Assembly (NCBI GenBank): GCA_934631005.1
Contig: CAKTXA010000046.1
Coordinates: forward strand, 1-11,160
Direction of reading: 5' to 3'
DNA: 11,160 nucleotides
DNA from: an uncultured Oscillospiraceae bacterium
Lineage (GTDB): Bacteria; Bacillota; Clostridia; Oscillospirales; Oscillospiraceae
Shown here: positions 7,334 to 11,160 of the stretch, in pieces
How positions within the stretch are numbered: position 1 is the first letter of the stretch
How the letters are laid out: the number at the start of each line of letters is the position of its first letter
Made by a program: the position numbers and the translations under genes
Notes under the pieces: model-generated
What the model was told of the DNA's origin: nothing
Databases searched by the model: none
The model's input: the letters and a program-made list of their open reading frames with translations, nothing else

Positions 7334-7673
7334 ACAGACCTCCCGCATTCAGCCCGAGCATTTTCTTCAAAAATGCGTCGATTTCCTTTTCGGAAGAAGG
7401 GTCGATCAGGAATCCGGCCACAGCTCCGTTAATGAACAGCAGCAGGGTCGGCAGCTTATGAATGTTGTACCTGCGCACCACGGCTGTTTCCGTGTCAAAA
7501 TTGATACGTCCCACAGAGATCAGCTTTTCATACTGTTTTTCGATCGACTCCAGCGCCGGTGCGAGGGCGCGGCAATACCCGCACCACGGTGCCCAGAATT
7601 TCACCAGAATCGGCTTTCTCGTTTTTAACACATCGTCCCGGAAACTGTCAGTTGTAATTGCCCTGATTGCCAT
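7317..7673 (-). CDS. trxA: Thioredoxin with WCGYC active site
   Basis: A 118-residue thioredoxin-fold protein, slightly longer than the usual 105-110. It has the active site FWAPWCGYCRALAP (C31, C34) and the cis-proline motif KLPTLLLF (P75). The intervening Pro of the canonical WCGPC is Tyr, which is expected to alter the redox potential and partner choice. The last residues (GLNAGGLYGKYV) extend beyond the normal C-terminal helix, and their coding bases double as the ribosome binding site and start of the downstream flavoprotein. AAGGAG lies six bases before ATG 7673. It is the first gene of the trxA, reductase-like, RNase-type unit. Its likely role is cytosolic dithiol-disulfide exchange. 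The neighbouring reductase lacks a complete CxxC, so the actual reductant may be the canonical TrxB encoded at 8958-9881. Confidence 0.92.
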   Translation of the reverse strand: MAIRAITTDSFRDDVLKTRKPILVKFWAPWCGYCRALAPALESIEKQYEKLISVGRINFDTETAVVRRYNIHKLPTLLLFINGAVAGFLIDPSSEKEIDAFLKKMLGLNAGGLYGKYV

Positions 7674-7689
7674 ATCCCGCTCCTTTCCA

Positions 7690-7702
7690 GGCGCTTTGCG
7701 CC
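7690..7702 (-). other. Short leader hairpin before trxA
   Basis: GGCGC and GCGCC pair around a 3-nt loop just upstream of the trxA ribosome binding site (7680-7685 on the - strand). It could influence translation initiation, but the stem is only 5 bp. Confidence 0.3.
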
Positions 7703-7789
7703 AATTCTTTTGTCTGTGTCCGATCTTCTGCTCCTCAGGGTGCTGGCTGCCTGAATTTCTTATTAAGTCTTTGTCCTATTTATAATTCC

Positions 7790-7818
7790 ACTTTATCAGC
7801 AAACGCCGTTCTTGTCAA
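7790..7818 (-). promoter_or_regulatory. Candidate promoter of the trxA unit
   Basis: On the - strand a perfect TTGACA (7813-7818) is followed after 17 bases by TAAAGT (7790-7795, 4 of 6 matches to TATAAT). The start would be near 7783, giving a leader of about 110 nt. The -35 element lies inside the small inverted repeat TTCTTG-T-CAAGAA (7809-7821) at the edge of the hairpin cluster, a natural place for a regulator to bind. Confidence 0.5.
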
Positions 7819-7884
7819 GAAACCGTCTGTAATACTGTTTCTTGATTAAATTATTTAATCAAGAAACCCGCGTGCTTCGCACGC

Positions 7885-7910
7885 TGGAATTGCACAATTG
7901 TGCAATTCCA
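7885..7910. repeat. 26-nt perfect palindrome
   Basis: Bases 7885-7897 are the exact reverse complement of 7898-7910. The left half is TGGAATTGCACAA and there is no spacer. A palindrome without a loop folds less well as RNA than its neighbours, so it is also a candidate binding site for a dimeric regulator or a cruciform-forming site. Confidence 0.85.
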
Positions 7911-7920
7911 CGTCTCATAC

Positions 7921-7977
7921 AGTTCTTAACGCACCTTCGGTGCTATAAAAATCTTTTCAAGATTTTTAATAAGAACT
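7921..7977. other. Predicted three-way junction
   Basis: An 8-bp closing stem (7921-7928 with 7970-7977) surrounds two perfect hairpins, 7931-7943 (GC-rich, TTC loop) and 7946-7968 (AT-rich, TTC loop), with only 2 nt between each element. All three stems are perfectly paired. Confidence 0.65.
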
Positions 7978-8000
7978 AGTATAAAATGCCGCCGAGCCGG

Positions 8001-8012
8001 TGTAGGCCTACA
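8001..8012. promoter_or_regulatory. 12-nt palindrome, possible operator
   Basis: TGTAGGCCTACA is a perfect palindrome. It is flanked by a second, slightly off-centre inverted pair, TGCCGC at 7987-7992 and GCGGCA at 8018-8023. It lies about 30 bases upstream of the -35 element of the TIM-barrel gene promoter, where an activator or repressor could bind. No regulator gene is nearby. Confidence 0.35.
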
Positions 8013-8042
8013 ATTGCGCGGCACTGCCCTTGTAAATTGCTA

Positions 8043-8071
8043 TTGAAACCGGGACTCTGTATTAGTATAAT
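8043..8071 (+). promoter_or_regulatory. Strong sigma-70-type promoter of the TIM-barrel gene
   Basis: TTGAAA at 8043-8048 (5 of 6 matches) and a perfect TATAAT at 8066-8071 with an ideal 17-base spacer. The start is expected near 8078, giving a leader of about 44 nt before ATG 8122. Confidence 0.8.
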
Positions 8072-8108
8072 AGACAAAATACAAATATCAGACAAACACA
8101 ATGAAAAG

Positions 8109-8115
8109 AAAGGAG
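8109..8115 (+). promoter_or_regulatory. Ribosome binding site deciding the start at 8122
   Basis: AAAGGAG lies six bases before ATG 8122. The upstream in-frame ATG at 8101 has no such site and would place this sequence inside the gene. Confidence 0.8.
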
Positions 8116-8121
8116 CTTGGC

Positions 8122-8790
8122 ATGACAAGGAGAAACGTTCCGGTTTACAACGGCACGCTGCGGGATCACAGCATCCGGCTGCCACACTGCATCCGCGAAT
8201 GCAGCGGCATCCATATTTTCGGAATGCGCATCAAATCCATTGCATTTACAACAGACGTGGCGATCATTAAGAATATCAATGCCGATGCGATCATCGCCGT
8301 TTATCCCTTTACACCACAGCCGGCAATTTCTCAGGCGGTGATCGGTATCTCGGACGTACCAGTCTTTGTCGGTGTCGGCGGCGGGATCACAGGCGGAAAC
8401 CGTTCCGTCCGGCTGGCGATCGAGGCGGAAAATCAGGGTGCATTCGGCGTGGTCGTCAATGCGCCGATTTCCAATGAAGTCATTTCCCGCATCAAGGAGG
8501 TCGTCGACATCCCTGTGATCGCGACGATCGTTTCCGACCGGATGGACATCCGCAGCCGGATCGAAGCCGGGGCTGATTTCCTCAATATATCCGGGGCATC
8601 GGCAACGCCGCAGATCGTAAGAAGTATCCGTGCACAGTTCCCGGATGTGCCGATCCTGGCGACCGGCGGGCCAAACGATGAGACGATTTTGGCGACCATT
8701 CGCGCAGGCGCGAACGCCATCACCTATTCTCCACCCAGCAACGGAGAGCTTTTTGCCGATATTATGCAAAAATACCGCGGAAGGCTCTGA
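8122..8790 (+). CDS. TIM-barrel family protein of unknown function
   Basis: A 222-residue soluble protein with the rhythm of an alpha/beta barrel: strand-like segments ending in glycines or acids (ADAIIAVYPF, VPVFVGVGGGITGG, GAFGVVVNAP, IPVIATIVSD, GADFLNISGA, VPILATGGP, GANAITYSPP). The final two segments, ATGGP (170-174) and AGANAITYSPP (185-195), resemble the phosphate-binding end of barrels such as ThiG or other FMN/phosphate binders. Homologues that I recall from Clostridia are often labelled only hydrolase, and no experimentally known function comes to mind. The length is full for this fold, with no signal peptide or membrane segment, so it is cytosolic. It stands alone, with its own near-consensus promoter and a terminator behind it, between two redox gene sets. 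A link to redox or nucleotide metabolism would be guesswork. Confidence 0.8.
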   Translation: MTRRNVPVYNGTLRDHSIRLPHCIRECSGIHIFGMRIKSIAFTTDVAIIKNINADAIIAVYPFTPQPAISQAVIGISDVPVFVGVGGGITGGNRSVRLAIEAENQGAFGVVVNAPISNEVISRIKEVVDIPVIATIVSDRMDIRSRIEAGADFLNISGASATPQIVRSIRAQFPDVPILATGGPNDETILATIRAGANAITYSPPSNGELFADIMQKYRGRL

Positions 8791-8876
8791 AATGGACAAA
8801 AAAGCCTCGCAGAGTTTTGCACCCGCAGGCTGCAAGCCCTTTCAAACGAAAATCCAGCGAAGCGGTTTTCCTTTGA

Positions 8877-8908
8877 GAGCGTGTCAAAAATACTTTTTTG
8901 ACACGCTC
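8877..8908 (+). terminator. Long hairpin after the TIM-barrel gene
   Basis: A perfect 14-bp stem (8877-8890 with 8895-8908; GAGCGTGTC followed by five A in the left arm) around a TACT loop, about 87 nt after the stop codon. The T-run is in the stem rather than after it, so by itself it is an unusual terminator. It may act together with the hairpin immediately downstream. Confidence 0.55.
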
Positions 8909-8909
8909 A

Positions 8910-8939
8910 AAAAGCTGCCGGCGTAAGCCGGCAGCTTTT
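8910..8939. terminator. Bidirectional terminator between convergent genes
   Basis: A perfect 13-bp stem, AAAAGCTGCCGGC (8910-8922) with GCCGGCAGCTTTT (8927-8939), around a GTAA loop. The A-run on one side and T-run on the other give a U-tail on both strands. It serves the TIM-barrel gene (+) and the nrdD-trxB unit (-), whose last stop codon is at 8958. Confidence 0.88.
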
Positions 8940-8957
8940 GCTGTACTGTGTGAAAAA

Positions 8958-9881
8958 TTATCCGGATATGCTTTGCTGCGCATCGAGCCAGCGGCAGGCA
9001 GCAAGCGCGGCGGCTGCGCCGTCTGAGACGGCAGTTGTAAGCTGACGCACCTGCTTTTTGCGCCCGTCTCCGGCTGCAAATACGCCGGGGTGACAGGTAT
9101 TGGTGTCCTCTCCTGCCAGATAGTATCCGTTTTCGGTCGCAACGGCATCTTCAAAAGGCGCGCTCTGCGGCGTCTGACCGACCGCAACAAAAAGACCTTC
9201 TACATAGATCCGCTCTGCTTCTCCGGTTTTGCCGTTCAGAAGCTCTGCGCCCTGCAAGCTGTCATCCGACAGCAGAAGCCTCTGAACCGTGCAGCTTCGC
9301 AAGATCCGAATGTTTTCCTGCGCCTGTGCGCGGCGAACGAGCTGGGCGCTTGCCCGGAAAGTGTCTCTGCGGTGGATCAGCGTGACGCTGCGGCAGGTGT
9401 TTGCCAGAAACAGCGCGTCCTGCAGCGCCGTATCGCCGCCGCCCACAACAGCCACATCCGCGCCTTCATAAAACGCACCGTCGCAGACTGCGCAATACGA
9501 TATGCCGCAGCCGGTAAGCGCTGTTTCCCCCGGAAGACCAAGCTGCCGATGCGCCGCGCCAGTCGCAAGGATCACCGCTTTTGCCTCTCGAGCGCCGTCT
9601 GTGCAGCTGACGCGGAAGCCAGCCGATGTTTTCTCAAGCCCCGCCGCCTCTGTGTAGACGATCTCTGCGCCGAACGTTCGTACCTGCTCGGTCATCTGCC
9701 GGGCAAGCTCTGCCCCGGAAATTGACAAGATCCCGGGATAGTTTTCGACCAGCGGCGCAGAGACGATCTGCCCGCCAAGCACCTCTTTCTCCAAAATGGC
9801 GGCGCGTTTTCCGGCGCGGGCGGCATAAATTGCCGCCGTCAGACCGGCGGGGCCGCCGCCGACGATCAAAATGTCATACAT
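8958..9881 (-). CDS. trxB: Thioredoxin reductase (NADPH)
   Basis: A 307-residue flavoenzyme with the complete set of thioredoxin reductase signatures: FAD-binding GGGPAG (8-13), GGQIVSAPLVENYPG, ATGAAHRQLGLPGE, the redox-active CAVCD (C130 and C133), NADPH-binding GGGDTA (148-153) with HRRDTFRA (170-177), and the C-terminal GVFAAGDGRKKQVRQLTTAVSDG. It passes electrons from NADPH through FAD to a thioredoxin or glutaredoxin-like partner in the cytosol. ATG 9881 is chosen because AGGGAG lies seven bases upstream. The upstream nrdD stop overlaps this start by 8 nt (ATGTATGA), so the two are translationally coupled. This implies that TrxB feeds the reductase, probably through the redoxin domain fused to NrdD. 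It may also reduce the separate thioredoxin at 7317-7673. Confidence 0.95.
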   Translation of the reverse strand: MYDILIVGGGPAGLTAAIYAARAGKRAAILEKEVLGGQIVSAPLVENYPGILSISGAELARQMTEQVRTFGAEIVYTEAAGLEKTSAGFRVSCTDGAREAKAVILATGAAHRQLGLPGETALTGCGISYCAVCDGAFYEGADVAVVGGGDTALQDALFLANTCRSVTLIHRRDTFRASAQLVRRAQAQENIRILRSCTVQRLLLSDDSLQGAELLNGKTGEAERIYVEGLFVAVGQTPQSAPFEDAVATENGYYLAGEDTNTCHPGVFAAGDGRKKQVRQLTTAVSDGAAAALAACRWLDAQQSISG

Positions 9882-11160
9882 TTGCCTGCTCCCTTGCCGC
9901 AAGGAACTCCCGCACGCCGCTCACGCCGACCCACTTCTGCCCGCCGGATACCAGTGTCGGCGCCTGACGGATGCCGAGCGCGCGCACGGCATCGCGGTTT
10001 TCTTCTGCAAACCGCACCGTGTAGCAGACGCCCGCCGCGTCGAGAAGCTGCTCAGCCTGCTTGCAGTTCGGGCACGTCTTTGTCGCAAAGAGCTCGGTCG
10101 CTTCGCCCGTCTGTACGGCGTTTTCTTCGGTTTCCGGCTTCTGTGCCGGAACGCCGCAGTGCGTCAGCTTCGATGCAGCCACATCATATGTTCTTCGGTC
10201 CTTGAATTCCTGCGCCTTTCCGTCGTTCCAGTTCTGCACGGGGCGGTAATAGCCGGTAATGCGGCTGTAGACCTCGGCTTTTTCTCCGCAGATGGGGCAG
10301 ACCGGCTGCTCACCCACCAGATACCCATGGTTCTTGCAGACAGAGTAGGTCGGCGACAGCGTGTAATACGGCAGGCGGTAATTCTCCGCGATCTTCCGAA
10401 CGAGACTTGCCGCCGCCTTCCAGTCCGGAAGCTTTTCGCCCAAAAACGCATGGAAGACTGTGCCGGAGGTGTAGAGCGTTTGCAGCTCGTCCTGCACATC
10501 GAGGGCGGAGAAAATATCCTCGGTGTATCCGACCGGCAGATGACTGGAGTTTGTATAGTACGGCGTGCCGTTTTCGTTCGCCGTAATGATGTCGGGATAG
10601 AGCTTCTTGTCGTGCTTTGCAAGGCGATAGGCGGTAGACTCAGCAGGCGTGGCCTCCAGATTGTAGAGGTCGCCGTATTGCTCCTGATAGTCGCTCAGGC
10701 GCTGGCGCATATGGTTCAGCACATCTTTCGCAAACGCCTGTGTCTCCGGATGGGTCAGATCCTTCCGGAGCCATTTCGCGTTCAGCCCTGCCTCATTCAT
10801 ACCGACAAGACCGATGGTTGAAAAATGGTTCTCAAACGTGCCGAGATAGCGTTTGGTATAGGGGTAGAGCCCGCCCTCCATCAGCTTCGTGATGACCGTG
10901 CGCTTCGTCTTGAGCGACCGCGCGGCGATGTCCATGAGCTTATCCAGTCTTGCATAGAAGTCCGCCTCGTCCGCCGCGAGATAGGCAATTCTCGGCAGGT
11001 TGATCGTCACCACGCCGACCGAGCCGGTCGACTCGCCGGAGCCGAAGAAGCCGCCGGACTTTTTGCGCAGCTCCCGCAGGTCGAGCCGCAGGCGGCAGCA
11101 CATCGAGCGCACGTCGTTCGGCTCCATGTCGGAGTTGATATAGTTGGAGAAATACGGCGT
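9874..11160 (-). CDS. nrdD: Anaerobic ribonucleotide reductase with fused redoxin domain, 5' end missing
   Basis: The frame is open to the window edge, so the N-terminal part (family length is usually over 650 residues) is outside; 428 residues are visible (numbering from the edge). Class III reductases make dNTPs from NTPs using a glycyl radical installed by NrdG and occur in anaerobes. Recognisable parts: DVRSMCCRLRLDLREL, GGFFGSGESTGSVGVVTINLPRI, NHFSTIGLVGMNEAGLN, a zinc-site region (C275, H278, C288, C291), and the radical loop RITGYYRPV with the radical glycine at 303, followed by NWNDGKAQEFKDR. After a polar linker (about 322-355) there is an extra domain of about 70 residues with TCPNC (C363, C366), the cis-Pro motif QAPTLV (P401) and WVGVSGVREFL, a glutaredoxin/NrdH-like redoxin. 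The fusion suggests that thiols rather than formate supply electrons. No nrdG follows downstream; trxB does. Confidence 0.93.
   Translation of the reverse strand, partial: TPYFSNYINSDMEPNDVRSMCCRLRLDLRELRKKSGGFFGSGESTGSVGVVTINLPRIAYLAADEADFYARLDKLMDIAARSLKTKRTVITKLMEGGLYPYTKRYLGTFENHFSTIGLVGMNEAGLNAKWLRKDLTHPETQAFAKDVLNHMRQRLSDYQEQYGDLYNLEATPAESTAYRLAKHDKKLYPDIITANENGTPYYTNSSHLPVGYTEDIFSALDVQDELQTLYTSGTVFHAFLGEKLPDWKAAASLVRKIAENYRLPYYTLSPTYSVCKNHGYLVGEQPVCPICGEKAEVYSRITGYYRPVQNWNDGKAQEFKDRRTYDVAASKLTHCGVPAQKPETEENAVQTGEATELFATKTCPNCKQAEQLLDAAGVCYTVRFAEENRDAVRALGIRQAPTLVSGGQKWVGVSGVREFLAAREQANV

Larger units (their letters stand above)
7808..7977. repeat. Dense AT-rich hairpin cluster between divergent genes
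   Basis: Within 170 nt there are: a small hairpin at 7809-7821; a perfect 14-bp stem (7837-7850 with 7854-7867, TTA loop); GCGTGC-TTC-GCACGC at 7870-7884; a 26-nt perfect palindrome at 7885-7910; GCACC-TTC-GGTGC at 7931-7943; and AAAAATCTT-TTC-AAGATTTTT at 7947-7967. The last two are enclosed by AGTTCTTA (7921-7928) and TAAGAACT (7970-7977). Three hairpins share the identical TTC loop. TCAAGAAACC occurs twice (7815-7824 and 7859-7868) with an inverted copy of its first nine bases between them (7837-7845), so two stems are mutually exclusive. The stretch is far more AT-rich than the surroundings. No open reading frame fits. It may be a mobile palindromic element, a recombination or regulatory site, or a structured RNA. 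Confidence 0.75.

Noticed and set aside
7674..7800. Riboswitch or T-box in the trxA leader
   Set aside because: The predicted leader is short, and I see no T-box sequence, known aptamer core or terminator/antiterminator with a T-run; only a 5-bp hairpin is supported.
7808..7977. CRISPR array or integron attC array
   Set aside because: The repeats are inverted rather than direct, there are no regular unique spacers, no cas or integrase genes are nearby, and no attC-type core sites were recognised.
8062..8835. 257-residue open frame on the - strand
   Set aside because: It is antisense to the TIM-barrel gene and spans its promoter; it has no recognisable domain.
9871..10821. 316-residue open frame on the + strand
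   Set aside because: It is antisense to nrdD, which is clearly identified by its glycyl-radical and redoxin motifs. No ribosome binding site supports the frame.

Overview
The window looks like chromosomal DNA of a GC-rich anaerobic Clostridia member, most likely a gut Oscillospirales/Oscillospiraceae-type bacterium. Three things point there: a class III (oxygen-sensitive, glycyl-radical) ribonucleotide reductase, Gram-positive style strong AGGAGG-type ribosome binding sites with occasional GTG starts, and lipoproteins with Firmicutes-like lipoboxes. The taxonomic call is inference; no rRNA, tRNA, phage or CRISPR marker is present. No complete transposase gene was seen.

Region 1 (1-4787, + strand) is a cell-envelope cluster. 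It runs: the 3' end of an unrecognised protein; a hairpin; a small lipoprotein; a membrane-anchored double zinc-ribbon protein; a TPM-domain membrane protein; and a larger lipoprotein. The zinc-ribbon/TPM pair resembles the Bacillus subtilis YdjG/YdjH partners of a phage-shock-like membrane stress complex. The cluster is followed by a 160-nt imperfect inverted repeat and a textbook rho-independent terminator.

Region 2 (4787-7673, - strand) is a compact three-gene unit transcribed towards region 1: a thioredoxin with an atypical WCGYC active site, a thioredoxin-reductase-like flavoprotein that has lost one of the two redox cysteines (HAAC instead of CxxC), and a beta-CASP metallo-beta-lactamase RNase-type protein. 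The first two genes overlap; the third follows after 30 nt.

Region 3 (7674-8121) is a 448-nt divergent intergenic region. It holds a dense AT-rich cluster of hairpins (three with identical TTC loops), a 26-nt perfect palindrome and a three-way-junction-like fold. The cluster sits between a candidate promoter for trxA and a near-perfect sigma-70-type promoter for a TIM-barrel gene. This is the least explained part of the window.

Region 4 (8122-8957) holds the monocistronic TIM-barrel gene of unknown function and two back-to-back perfect hairpins that separate it from the convergent genes.

Region 5 (8958-11160, - strand) is the 3' part of nrdD with a glutaredoxin-like domain fused to its C-terminus. 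It overlaps by 8 nt a canonical NADPH thioredoxin reductase. Together these suggest a self-contained electron route: NADPH to TrxB to the fused redoxin (or a free thioredoxin) to the NrdD active site for dNTP synthesis. The window therefore carries two redoxin plus flavoprotein pairs, one canonical and one degenerate.
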